Shown here piece after piece: positions 49,263 through 57,650 of a DNA stretch of 64,000 bases. Made by a program: the position numbers and the translations under genes. Position 1 is the stretch's first letter, and every line of letters starts with the position of its first letter. Under the pieces are notes generated by a model. The model was not told the DNA's origin. It worked only from the letters and a program-made list of their open reading frames with translations, and ran no database searches. Source of the stretch: JACCYI01 sp963828075 (lineage in GTDB: Bacteria > Actinomycetota > Thermoleophilia > Solirubrobacterales > Solirubrobacteraceae); the NCBI GenBank assembly GCA_963828075.1, contig CAWHDH010000021.1, forward strand, positions 2,108,001 through 2,172,000. Reading direction: 5' to 3'.

Positions 49263-51169
49263 CGGCCAGCGCGCTTGCGAGCCGCCGGGTCGTCCTCCGG
49301 CGCCGTGGGCTCGTCGTCATAGACGGGCGTCGCCTTGAAGCGCTCGCGTGCCGCCATGAACGCCGGCTTCGGCGTGCCGTCGTACCGGATCAGGCCTTTG
49401 TTGTGCAGCGCGTCGCGAGGGATGTCGGTGCGGTTGGCCCCGCCGTCCCAGTCGGGCTTGACGTAGAACTCGCGCGCCGTCCAGTAGATCGCGCCGGACA
49501 GCCAGTCGAGCCGGTCGACGACGTCGAGCGTCCGGTCGACGTAGTTGCGCTGGAACGCGAAGGTCTCCTTCACGTTCGCCGGCCCCGCGAAGGTCGACTC
49601 GGCGCCGAACTCGGTGATCATCAGCGCCTGCTCGGGATACTTGAGCCGCATCCGGACCAGGTAGGGCGCGAGGTCCTTCAGGCGCCGGGTCGAGCGCCTT
49701 CCCGGCTTGCCCTTGTACCAGCCGTAGTACGAGTTGACGCCGAGCAGGCCGAAGGCGGCGTAGGCCTCCTGACGCGCGATGCCCGGGTAGGAGAGCAGGT
49801 CGACCGACACGGGGACGGTGTCGTCGAGGTCGCGGGTGATCTCCGCCGCCTCGCGCAGGAAGGCCGCCGTTCCCGGCGTCTTGTCGGGCTCGATGGACAG
49901 CTCGTTGGCCACCGAATGGGTCATCACCGACGGGTGGTTGCGGTCGACCAGCACCGTGCCGCGGACCTTGCGGTAGGCGTTACGGCGGCCGGACGGCGAG
50001 CGCAGGTCGCGGTCCTCGTGGTAGACCGGCGCCTGGCTCCAGACCATGATGCCCTCCTCGTCGAAGCGTTCGAGCAGCCGCTCGGAGAGGGGGTACTGCG
50101 CGCGCGTGACGTTCGCGCCGAGCAGCTTGAGGTCGGTCACGACCTGCTCGATGTCGGCCTCACGCAGCGCCGGCCCTCGGCCGGGCATGTCCTCCTGGAT
50201 CGATGCGCCGCGCATCTGCAGCCGGTGGCCGTTGAGGTACAGCGCGCCGTTGGCGACGCGGATGTAGCGCAGGCCGACACGGCGGCGGTCGAGCTGCTCG
50301 ATCTCGGTCCCGAGCCGCGTCGTGACCTCGGCGGTGTAGAGGTTCGGCGTCAGCGGGCTCCACAGCTCCGGGCGGCCGACGATCCGCACGGCGAATTTGA
50401 CCCGCCGCCGCTCGTTGGGCTGCAGCGACTTGACGATCACCCTGCGCTCGGACACGACACCGGTCGGCGAGGTCATCCGCACGTGCAGCTCCGGGGACTG
50501 GACCGCGTCGGTGCGGTTCAGCATCCACCCGTCGGTGCGGACGACCGCCGAGCACACCTGGGTGGGGCAGTTGACGTCGGAGAGCACGCCCGCGTCCTGG
50601 TAGATGATCTTCCCGCGCGGGACGAGGCTCACGGGCCGGACGATGCCGCCCCAGTTCCACCAGCCCTCTCGCAGGCCCTCGGGCCGGACGTTGTGGACGC
50701 GGACGACGAGCTCGTTGGGTTGACCCGGGCGCAGCCCCTGGGCCACCAGCGAGAAGGCCTGGTACGGGTTGCCGTTGGACCCCAGCTCGACGCCGTTGAG
50801 CCAGACGCGCGCGACGCGACGGACACCCTCGAACCGCAGCAGCCACGCGAAGCCACCCGGCGTGGGAGGCCCGGTGAACTGCAGGCGGTACCAGCCGATG
50901 GTCCCGGTGTAGTCGCGGTCGACCGGGAACGGGCTGAAGACGTGCGGGACCTCGACGTCGCGCCACGCCGGCGACCGGTCGCCCTTCCCCCAGCCGGCCT
51001 TCAGGCCGGCGTCGCCGGGGTCGGGCCGGAACTGCCAGCCCTCAGTGAGCTCGACGGGCTGGGGCGGCGTGCTCGGCCCGGGCGCCTGGGCGACGGCGGC
51101 GGCAGGCAGCAGGAGCAGGACGAGCAGGGCGATCAGGAGCGGCATCGGCCGCGAAACGGTAGCGATCAC
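49259..51169 (-). CDS. Secreted glycoside hydrolase family 2 enzyme
   Basis: Beta-galactosidase/glucuronidase-type hydrolase, 636 residues with a signal peptide (about 9-28). The GH2 sugar-binding jelly roll (about 38-190), Ig-like domain (about 190-300) and TIM barrel follow. The acid/base Glu is in HSVANELSIEP (about 422) and the nucleophile in MITEFGAES (about 518). The barrel segment RGASIQEDMPGRGPALREAD is also typical. GTG at 51169 is taken because it overlaps the exonuclease stop as GTGA; ATG at 51145 is an alternative that keeps the signal peptide. Confidence 0.9.
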   Translation of the reverse strand: MIATVSRPMPLLIALLVLLLLPAAAVAQAPGPSTPPQPVELTEGWQFRPDPGDAGLKAGWGKGDRSPAWRDVEVPHVFSPFPVDRDYTGTIGWYRLQFTGPPTPGGFAWLLRFEGVRRVARVWLNGVELGSNGNPYQAFSLVAQGLRPGQPNELVVRVHNVRPEGLREGWWNWGGIVRPVSLVPRGKIIYQDAGVLSDVNCPTQVCSAVVRTDGWMLNRTDAVQSPELHVRMTSPTGVVSERRVIVKSLQPNERRRVKFAVRIVGRPELWSPLTPNLYTAEVTTRLGTEIEQLDRRRVGLRYIRVANGALYLNGHRLQMRGASIQEDMPGRGPALREADIEQVVTDLKLLGANVTRAQYPLSERLLERFDEEGIMVWSQAPVYHEDRDLRSPSGRRNAYRKVRGTVLVDRNHPSVMTHSVANELSIEPDKTPGTAAFLREAAEITRDLDDTVPVSVDLLSYPGIARQEAYAAFGLLGVNSYYGWYKGKPGRRSTRRLKDLAPYLVRMRLKYPEQALMITEFGAESTFAGPANVKETFAFQRNYVDRTLDVVDRLDWLSGAIYWTAREFYVKPDWDGGANRTDIPRDALHNKGLIRYDGTPKPAFMAARERFKATPVYDDEPTAPEDDPAARKRAGR

Positions 51170-52026
51170 GCGTGCTTGGCCAGTCGCTCGGCCAGTCGCC
51201 GCAGGCCGAGGACCTCGGCGGCGCGCGCGCCGCCGGCCCAGTCCGTCGGGGTGTCGGGCGGCGGCTCGACCGGCGCCTCGCGCAGTGTGGCCACGTCACG
51301 GAACATAAGCAGCTCGTCGTGCTGCTCCAACAGAGCGCGGCGGACCGACGGCTTCTCGCGGATCGCGCCCGCCAGGACGGCCTCGAGCGTGCCGTGGCGG
51401 CGCAGCAGGTCGGCGGCGGTCTTCTCGCCGATCCCCTTGGCGCCCGGCAGCCCGTCGGACGGGTCGCCTCGCAGCGCGATGAAGTCGGGCACCTGGTCGG
51501 GTGCGATGCCATACCGCTCGCGGACCTCCGACGGCCCGAGCGGCTGCGGGCCGCTCTTGCCCGTCTGCTGCAGGAGGACCGTGACGCGGTCGGTCGCGCA
51601 CTGGAACAGGTCCCGGTCGCCGGTGAGGATCAGCGCCTCGCCGCCCGCCGCCTCCTCGCGTTGCGCGAGCGTCCCCAGCAGGTCGTCGGCCTCGAGGTCC
51701 GGGCTGTGGAGCACGATCCAGCCCAGCGCCTCGTAGAGCCTCGGCGCGAGCTCCCACTGGTCGGCGAGCGCGTCGGGCATCGGGGGGCGCGCGGCGTGGT
51801 ACGGCGGGTACGCCTCGGCGCGGTAGACCGCGGCCTCCTGGCCGAAGCAGATGACGACCGCCCGCGGATCACGCTCCTCGACGACCTGGAGCAGCATGTT
51901 GGTCGAGCCGAGCAGGGCGTTGACGGGGGCGCCGTCCTCGTTGGTGATCGAGTCGGGGAGCCCGAAGAACGCGCGGTAGAGGAGGGCCGGCGCGTCCGCG
52001 ACGAGCAGGGGTCGGGTAAGACTCAT
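51166..52026 (-). CDS. Stand-alone 5'-3' exonuclease (PolA N-terminal domain family)
   Basis: Structure-specific nuclease of 286 residues, without polymerase domains. Landmarks are LLVADAPALLYRAFF, YHAARPPMPDALADQW (arch region), the metal site DLEADDLLGTLA and LTGDRDLFQ, and the H3TH DNA-binding motif GLPGAKGIGEKTAADLLRR. The usual FD metal ligand of PolA-type enzymes is FG here (CFGQEAAVYRAEAY), so one Asp is missing. ATG at 52026 lies 3 bp from the divergent MaoC start. Confidence 0.9.
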   Translation of the reverse strand: MSLTRPLLVADAPALLYRAFFGLPDSITNEDGAPVNALLGSTNMLLQVVEERDPRAVVICFGQEAAVYRAEAYPPYHAARPPMPDALADQWELAPRLYEALGWIVLHSPDLEADDLLGTLAQREEAAGGEALILTGDRDLFQCATDRVTVLLQQTGKSGPQPLGPSEVRERYGIAPDQVPDFIALRGDPSDGLPGAKGIGEKTAADLLRRHGTLEAVLAGAIREKPSVRRALLEQHDELLMFRDVATLREAPVEPPPDTPTDWAGGARAAEVLGLRRLAERLAKHA

Positions 52027-52029
52027 GGG

Positions 52030-52485
52030 ATGCGCACCATTACAGGACTCGAAGAGCTGAAGAAGGCCGAGGGCGACGTCGCCGGCACCTCGGACTGGTA
52101 CGAGGTCACGCAGGAGGCGATCAACGCCTTCGCCGACGTGACCGGCGATCACCAGTGGATCCACATCGACACCGAGCGCGCGAAGGACACGCCGTTCGGC
52201 GGGACGATCGCCCACGGCTACTACACGCTGTCGCTGGCGCCGATGTTCTCAGAGCAGGTTCTCAAGCTCGAGGGCTTCGCGTTCGGCCTGAACTACGGCC
52301 TCGACAAGGTGCGCTTCCCGGCCGCGCTGCCGGTGGGCTCGAAGGTGCGCATGACGGCGAAGATCGCCGACGTGAAGGACATCCCCGGCGGCGCGCAGCT
52401 CAAGCTGGAGCTGACCTTCGAGCACGAGGGCGGCGACAAGCCGGTGTGCGTCGCGGAGTCGCTGGCGCGGCTGTACGCCGGCTAA
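52030..52485 (+). CDS. MaoC family (R)-specific enoyl-CoA hydratase
   Basis: Hotdog-fold dehydratase of 151 residues acting on acyl-CoA. The catalytic hydratase-2 motif appears as FADVTGDHQWIHIDTERA (Asp and His) followed by FGGTIAHGYYTLSLAP. Typical size and order for single-domain MaoC proteins. The ATG at 52030 is only 3 bp from the exonuclease ATG on the other strand. Its stop TAA shares CTAA with the SpoIID-domain stop. Confidence 0.92.
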   Translation: MRTITGLEELKKAEGDVAGTSDWYEVTQEAINAFADVTGDHQWIHIDTERAKDTPFGGTIAHGYYTLSLAPMFSEQVLKLEGFAFGLNYGLDKVRFPAALPVGSKVRMTAKIADVKDIPGGAQLKLELTFEHEGGDKPVCVAESLARLYAG

Positions 52486-53864
52486 CGGACGCGGACGACG
52501 GGGCCGGTCGCGGAGCCCACGCGGACGCGGAACGCCCCGTCGGCGCACAGCACGAAGCGGTAGCGGCCGCTGCGGGCGATCTTCGTGGTGCCGGCGCGGC
52601 GCCACCCGACCATGGTCTTGATCTCGAGGACCGCCTTCGCACCGCCGCGGGAGCCGACGACGCGTCCACCCAGCCGACGTCCGGTCCGAACGCGCGAGCT
52701 GGCGGCCGGGACGCCGCCGGTGGGGTCAGATGCTTCCTCTTCCTCCTCGCGCGTCGAGACGGTGGTGAAGTAGGCCCAGGTGTCGGGCAGCCCGAGCTTC
52801 GCGCGCAGCTGGGCACCGGTCACGCGGACGCGGCCGCCGGAGCCGATGACGTCGGCGGCGACGACCCGCGGCGACGTCCCCCGATCGGTCACCTCGATGC
52901 CCTCGAAGCGCCCCTTGACCAGCCCGCCCAGCTTGCGCCCCGCCGTGCCGAGGCTCATCCGGATCGGCGGGCTCCAGCGGTGCCGGGGGGAGACGGAGTC
53001 GTACGGGTCGTCGACCGACTTCAGCCACGGCACCGGCTTGGTGCCGAGCGAGGTGTTCTCGACGTCCTCGGTGCGGCCGCCGGAGGTGGAGAAGAAGTAC
53101 GTGATCGCCGGCTGGCCCTGGTGGGTGACGATCTCGCCGCGCGTCTGGCGCACCGCCTCGTTGGTCGATGCCACCTCGACCCGGACGCCGCCGTAGACCT
53201 GCGAGCGCGTGTCGGCGAAGTGCTCGTAGCCGTCGCCGTCCTTCGAGCTCGTGATCGCGTAGGTGCGTGCCGCGACGGCCTGCGCCTTGAGCGCCTCGAT
53301 CGGCCACGAGGACGGGGACTCGACCGGCACGACCCCTTGGAGGTAGCTCTCGATCGAGACGTTGTTGATGACGTTCAGGCCGGCGCCGGCGGGGCGGAAC
53401 TCGAGCGCGCCGCGGTAGGCGCCCTTGCCGGCCAGCGTGATCGCCTGGCGGGACGTCGCGCGCAGCGGCGCCGCCACGGTGGCGAGGTGGCGCCCGCGCG
53501 CTGACAGCAGATCGACCGACCCGCCCCGGGGGCGCGCCGTGTAGGTGCTGGAGGCCTTCAGACGGCGCCCACCGGCACGCGTGGCGCCGGTGAAGCGCGA
53601 GCTCGGAGAGGGCGACGAGATGAGCACGCGCACGCTCCGCGCCGGCGTCGTGCCCAGGCTCGTCCCGGTGTAGTAGTGCGCCAGGATGTCGCGGTAGCCG
53701 GACCCCTGCTGCGCGAATCCCATCGCGCCGTACTGGCTCATGCCGACGCCGTGGCCGAAGCCGGCGCCACGGATCGTCAGGCGCGCGTCGTCGGCGGCCT
53801 GGGCGGGAGCGGCCAGGACCGCGAGCAGCAGGAGGGCGGTTCGGATGACGTGTCGGACGGGCAC
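52482..53864 (-). CDS. Secreted SpoIID/LytB domain protein
   Basis: Wall-associated protein of 460 residues with a signal peptide (about 5-25). SpoIID enzymes are lytic transglycosylases acting on denuded glycan. The SpoIID start GAGFGHGVGMSQYGAMGFA (about 34-52) is followed by IESYLQGVVPVES, ALKAQAVAARTYAI, QVYGG and TYFFSTSGGRTED. A Glu-rich linker and a C-terminal beta domain follow. The organism shows no spore genes here, so vegetative wall remodelling is likely. Start GTG at 53864. Confidence 0.9.
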   Translation of the reverse strand: MPVRHVIRTALLLLAVLAAPAQAADDARLTIRGAGFGHGVGMSQYGAMGFAQQGSGYRDILAHYYTGTSLGTTPARSVRVLISSPSPSSRFTGATRAGGRRLKASSTYTARPRGGSVDLLSARGRHLATVAAPLRATSRQAITLAGKGAYRGALEFRPAGAGLNVINNVSIESYLQGVVPVESPSSWPIEALKAQAVAARTYAITSSKDGDGYEHFADTRSQVYGGVRVEVASTNEAVRQTRGEIVTHQGQPAITYFFSTSGGRTEDVENTSLGTKPVPWLKSVDDPYDSVSPRHRWSPPIRMSLGTAGRKLGGLVKGRFEGIEVTDRGTSPRVVAADVIGSGGRVRVTGAQLRAKLGLPDTWAYFTTVSTREEEEEASDPTGGVPAASSRVRTGRRLGGRVVGSRGGAKAVLEIKTMVGWRRAGTTKIARSGRYRFVLCADGAFRVRVGSATGPVVRVR

Positions 53865-53890
53865 TACGGTAGCCCGACACGTCGAGCCTG

Positions 53891-53896
53891 AAGGAG
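53891..53896 (+). promoter_or_regulatory. Ribosome-binding site that supports a TTG start
   Basis: AAGGAG at 53891-53896 lies 8 bases upstream of TTG at 53905, the first codon of the TPP-enzyme gene. No ATG or GTG in frame sits near the conserved N-terminus, so this site decides the start. Confidence 0.75.
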
Positions 53897-53904
53897 TTGC
53901 GGGG

Positions 53905-55554
53905 TTGAGCGAGCGCAAGGCGTCGGACCTGTTCGTGGAGTGCCTGGAGGCGGAGGGGGTCAAGCACGTCTTCGGCATCCCGGGGGAGGAGACCTTAGAT
54001 CTGAACGAATCCCTCGAACGCAGCTCCATCGACTTCATTGCAGTTCGACACGAACAGGGCGGGGCCTACATGGCGGACATGTACGGCCGCCTGACCCAGC
54101 GCGCCGGCGTCTGCCTCGGGACCCTCGGCCCCGGCGCCACGAACCTCGTGACCGCGGTGGCCGACGCGCTGCTCGACCGCTCGCCCCTCGTCGCGCTCAC
54201 CGGCCAGGGCGACCTCGAGCGCATGCACAAGGAGTCCCACCAGTACCTCGACGTCATGTCCCTGTTCAAGCCCATCACCAAGTGGAACGCGCGCCTGAGC
54301 AACCCGCGGATCATCCCCGAGGTCGTCCGCAAGGCGTTCAAGGTCGCGCAGGCCCAGAAGCCGGGCCCGACGCACATCGAGCTGCCCGAGGACGTGATGG
54401 AGGCGCCCGTCGACGCCGAGCCGCTGCCCAACCGCGGCATCGACCGCCGGCACCCGGAGCCGGGCGCGTCCGAGCTGCTCGAGGCGGTGCAGCTCATCCG
54501 CTCGGCGATCAAGCCGGTCGTGCTCGCCGGCAACGGCGTCGCCCGCGTCGGCGCTGCACCCGCCCTACGCGAGTTCGCGCGGGCGACCGGCATCGGCGTC
54601 GCCGAGACGTTCATGGGCAAGGGACTGCTCGACTACGAGGACCCGCATCACCTGGGGACCGTCGGCCTGCAGTCGCGCGACTACGAGCTCGCCGGCTTCG
54701 CGGACGCCGACGTCGTCATCACGGTCGGCTACGACCTCGTCGAGCACGCGCCCAAGCACTGGAACCCGAAGGGCGACAAGACGATCGTCTGCATCGACAC
54801 CACCTCGGCCGAGGTCGACGAGCACTTCATGACCGAGGTCGACCTGATCGGCGACCTCTCCCACGTCCTCACGCGCCTGGCCGAGGAGTGTCGCGACGTC
54901 CCCAACACGCTGGAGAGCTCGCGCCTCAACGAGATCGTGCTCGGCCGCTTCGAGGCGATGCGCGACGACGACTCGTTCCCGGTCCAGCCGCCGCGGGCGC
55001 TGTGGGAGATCCGCCAGATCCTCGGGCGCGACGACATGCTGATCTCCGACGTGGGTCTCCACAAGCTGTGGATCGCGCGCATGTTCCCCGCGCACGAGCC
55101 GAACACGGTCTTCATCGCCAACGGCCTCGCGGGCATGGGGATCGCACTCCCGACGGCGATCGCCGCCAAGCTCGTGTACCCGAAGCGCAACGTGGTGACG
55201 GTCAACGGCGACGGCGGCTTCCTCATGAACGTGCAGGAGCTCGAGACCGCCGTCCGGTTGAAGACCCCGATCGTCAACGTCATCTGGGAGAACTCGCAGT
55301 TCGGCTCGATCGTCTGGAAGCAGGACATGAAGTTCGGCCGCCACTTCGGCGTCGACTTCACCAACCCCGACTTCGTCAAGCTCGCCGACGCGTTCGGCAT
55401 GCCCGCGTGGCGCTGCGGCTCGATCGACGACTTCTCCCGCCACCTCAAGCACGCGCTGACGCTCGACCTCCCGTCGCTGATCGTGCTGCCGATCGACTAC
55501 TCGATGGACGTCACGATCTCCGAGGAGCTAGGCATCCAGACGGCCGCCGCCTGA
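53905..55554 (+). CDS. Thiamine-diphosphate enzyme annotated-type acetolactate synthase; candidate 2-oxoglutarate decarboxylase
   Basis: TPP-dependent 2-oxoacid enzyme of 549 residues in three domains. The catalytic Glu50 is in VRHEQGGAYMADMYGR, followed by LGTLGPGATNLVTAVADALL and RMHKESHQYLDVMSLFKPIT. The TPP/Mg motif is NGDGGFLMNVQELETAV (GDG near 434-436). The fold matches the acetolactate synthase large subunit, but no small subunit is present and the next gene, 16 bp away, is succinate-semialdehyde dehydrogenase. This pairing matches the 2-oxoglutarate decarboxylase pair known from cyanobacteria. Acetolactate synthase remains possible. Confidence 0.85.
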   Translation: MSERKASDLFVECLEAEGVKHVFGIPGEETLDLNESLERSSIDFIAVRHEQGGAYMADMYGRLTQRAGVCLGTLGPGATNLVTAVADALLDRSPLVALTGQGDLERMHKESHQYLDVMSLFKPITKWNARLSNPRIIPEVVRKAFKVAQAQKPGPTHIELPEDVMEAPVDAEPLPNRGIDRRHPEPGASELLEAVQLIRSAIKPVVLAGNGVARVGAAPALREFARATGIGVAETFMGKGLLDYEDPHHLGTVGLQSRDYELAGFADADVVITVGYDLVEHAPKHWNPKGDKTIVCIDTTSAEVDEHFMTEVDLIGDLSHVLTRLAEECRDVPNTLESSRLNEIVLGRFEAMRDDDSFPVQPPRALWEIRQILGRDDMLISDVGLHKLWIARMFPAHEPNTVFIANGLAGMGIALPTAIAAKLVYPKRNVVTVNGDGGFLMNVQELETAVRLKTPIVNVIWENSQFGSIVWKQDMKFGRHFGVDFTNPDFVKLADAFGMPAWRCGSIDDFSRHLKHALTLDLPSLIVLPIDYSMDVTISEELGIQTAAA

Positions 55555-55570
55555 CGCTACGATCGCCGGC

Positions 55571-57040
55571 ATGGCTACGGCAACGCAGGACGAGAAGGCC
55601 GTCGTCGACGGCGTCCCCGGCAAGCTGTTCATCGCCGGCGAGTGGCGCGCGGCCACCGGCGGCAAGACGTTCGAGGTCGAGGACCCCTCGACGGGCGAGT
55701 CGATCGCCGAGGTCGCGAACGCCACACCGCAGGACGCGGTGGCGGCGCTCGACGCGTGCGTCGACGTCCAGGGCGAGTGGGCCAAGCACCCGCCGCGCGA
55801 GCGGGGCGAGATCCTGCGCCGCGCGTTCGAGCTGCTCACCAAGCGAGCCGACGAGCTCGCGGTGCTGATGACGCTCGAGATGGGCAAGCCGGTCGCCGAG
55901 TCCCAGGCCGAGATCGCGTACGCATCGGAGTTCTTCCGCTGGTTCGCCGAGGAGGCCGTGCGGATCGAAGGGCGCTTTGCGGCCGCGCCGAACGGCAAGG
56001 GCCGCCTGCTCACCATGCGCCAGCCCGTCGGCCCCTGCTACGCGATCACCCCCTGGAACTTCCCGATGGCCATGGGCACGCGCAAGATCGGCCCGGCCAT
56101 CGCCGCCGGCTGCACGATGGTCATCAAGCCCGCGCAGCAGACCCCGCTCTCGATGCTCGCCCTGGCGCAGATCCTCGAGGAGGCCGGCCTCCCGCCCGGC
56201 GTGCTGAACGTCGTCACCTCGTCGTCCTCGCGCGAGGTGTCCGAGCCGATCATCAGCGACCCGCGCCTGCGCAAGCTGACCTTCACCGGCTCGACCGAGG
56301 TCGGTCGCAAGCTCATCGAGCAGTCGGCCGAGAACATCCTGCGCACCTCGATGGAGCTCGGCGGCAACGCCCCGTTCCTCGTCTTCGCCGACGCGGACGT
56401 CGACGCCGCCGTCGAAGGTGCCGTGATCGCCAAGATGCGCAACATCGGCGAGGCCTGCACCGCGGCGAACCGCTTCCACGTCGCCGGCAAGCTTCAGGAC
56501 GAGTTCACGACGAAGCTCGCCGAGAAGCTCGGCGCGATGAAGATCGGCCGCGGCACCGAGGAGGGCGTGCAGGTCGGTCCGCTGATCGACGGCAAGCAGC
56601 GCGCGACGGTGTCTGACCTCGTCCAGGACGCGGTGTCGAAGGGGGCGCAGGTCGTCGTCGGCGGCAAGGAGCGCGACGGCGCGGGCTACTTCTACGAGCC
56701 GACCGTTTTGGGCGGCGTCCCGCTCGAGGCGAAGCTGCTCAAGGAGGAGATCTTCGGCCCGGTCGCGCCCGTCGTCGGCTTCGACGAGGAGGAGGCCGCC
56801 GTCGCCGCCGCCAACGACACCGAGTACGGCCTCGTCGCCTACGTCTACACCCGCGACGTGGGGCGGGCGCTGCGCGTTTGCGAGGGCCTGGAGACCGGCA
56901 TGGTCGGCCTCAACCAGGGCATCGTCTCGAACCCGGCGGCCCCGTTCGGCGGCATCAAGGCCTCCGGCTTCGGCCGCGAGGGGGGCCGCGAGGGCGTCGA
57001 CGAGTACCTCGAGACCAAGTACGTGGCTATCGCTCTGTAG
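55571..57040 (+). CDS. NAD(P)-dependent succinate-semialdehyde dehydrogenase
   Basis: Aldehyde dehydrogenase of 489 residues. PWNFPMAMGTRKIGPAIAAG and CTMVIKPAQQTPLS bind the cofactor, FTGSTEVGRKL is the Rossmann turn, Glu262 of MELGGNAPFLVFADAD is the general base and Cys296 of GEACTAANRFH the nucleophile. The GabD-like spacing and the neighbouring decarboxylase favour oxidation of succinate semialdehyde to succinate. ATG at 55571 follows the upstream gene by 16 bp. The stop overlaps the convergent RHH-like gene by 14 bp. Confidence 0.9.
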   Translation: MATATQDEKAVVDGVPGKLFIAGEWRAATGGKTFEVEDPSTGESIAEVANATPQDAVAALDACVDVQGEWAKHPPRERGEILRRAFELLTKRADELAVLMTLEMGKPVAESQAEIAYASEFFRWFAEEAVRIEGRFAAAPNGKGRLLTMRQPVGPCYAITPWNFPMAMGTRKIGPAIAAGCTMVIKPAQQTPLSMLALAQILEEAGLPPGVLNVVTSSSSREVSEPIISDPRLRKLTFTGSTEVGRKLIEQSAENILRTSMELGGNAPFLVFADADVDAAVEGAVIAKMRNIGEACTAANRFHVAGKLQDEFTTKLAEKLGAMKIGRGTEEGVQVGPLIDGKQRATVSDLVQDAVSKGAQVVVGGKERDGAGYFYEPTVLGGVPLEAKLLKEEIFGPVAPVVGFDEEEAAVAAANDTEYGLVAYVYTRDVGRALRVCEGLETGMVGLNQGIVSNPAAPFGGIKASGFGREGGREGVDEYLETKYVAIAL

Positions 57041-57473
57041 CCGGCGGGTTCCGGGCGCGGTCGAGCGCGGCGTCGTGCTCGGCCAGCACCCGGCGGACGC
57101 CGTTGAGCGTCAGCATGCGGGCCAGCTGCCCCGGGCGCGTTCCGAGGATCGCCGCCGCGCGTGCGAGTGCTGCGTGCTCGCCGGGCAACAGCCGGAAGTT
57201 GACCTGCCGCGGTCGGCGAAGCTCGCCCGCGGCGGGAACCGGGATGGCGACGCCGGCGGTCATCTCCGCCTGCGCCACGACGGACGGAGGTGGCGGCATC
57301 GAGTCGACAAGAGCGGTGGCGCGCACCCGGGCAGCCCGCTCTAGGAGCGGGTGTGTTGCCGCAAAGAGCCGTGCTCCGTGGGTTAGCGGAATCAGCACCT
57401 CGCGCCACGCGTCTGGATGGATCTGGGTGAGGTCAGGAACCTGGCCACGGAGCCCGTACCCACGGGTCGGCAC
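57027..57473 (-). CDS. Ribbon-helix-helix-like hypothetical protein, probably 5'-disrupted
   Basis: 148 residues from GTG 57473. The C-terminus RRPRQVNFRLLPGEHAALAR, then ILGTRPGQLARMLTLNGVRR, has the strand-helix-helix pattern of RHH DNA-binding proteins. The frame stays protein-like upstream to about 57545 (AEDDPTDAAGYAVSTVWRSS) without a start, while a different frame offers ATG at 57625 (MEIDDDLTFPESRADATHGL). Joining them needs one extra base near 57541-57548; the span 57027-57625 is one base short of whole codons. A frameshifted gene or sequence error is likely. Confidence 0.5.
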   Translation of the reverse strand: MPTRGYGLRGQVPDLTQIHPDAWREVLIPLTHGARLFAATHPLLERAARVRATALVDSMPPPPSVVAQAEMTAGVAIPVPAAGELRRPRQVNFRLLPGEHAALARAAAILGTRPGQLARMLTLNGVRRVLAEHDAALDRARNPPATER

Positions 57474-57650
57474 CGCGCCGTCCTCTGACGAGCGCCATAC
57501 GGTGGAGACGGCGTAGCCCGCGGCGTCGGTCGGGTCGTCCTCGGCGAAAGTGCGAGCAGATGCTGCAGCCCGTGAGTAGCATCTGCTCGCGATTCCGGAA
57601 AGGTAAGGTCGTCGTCGATCTCCATGGCGCGGACGCTACGCAGGACCGTG

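Noticed and set aside
53905..55554. Plain biosynthetic acetolactate synthase (IlvB)
   Set aside because: Not fully excluded, but there is no small regulatory subunit or other branched-chain gene nearby, and the partner is an SSADH.
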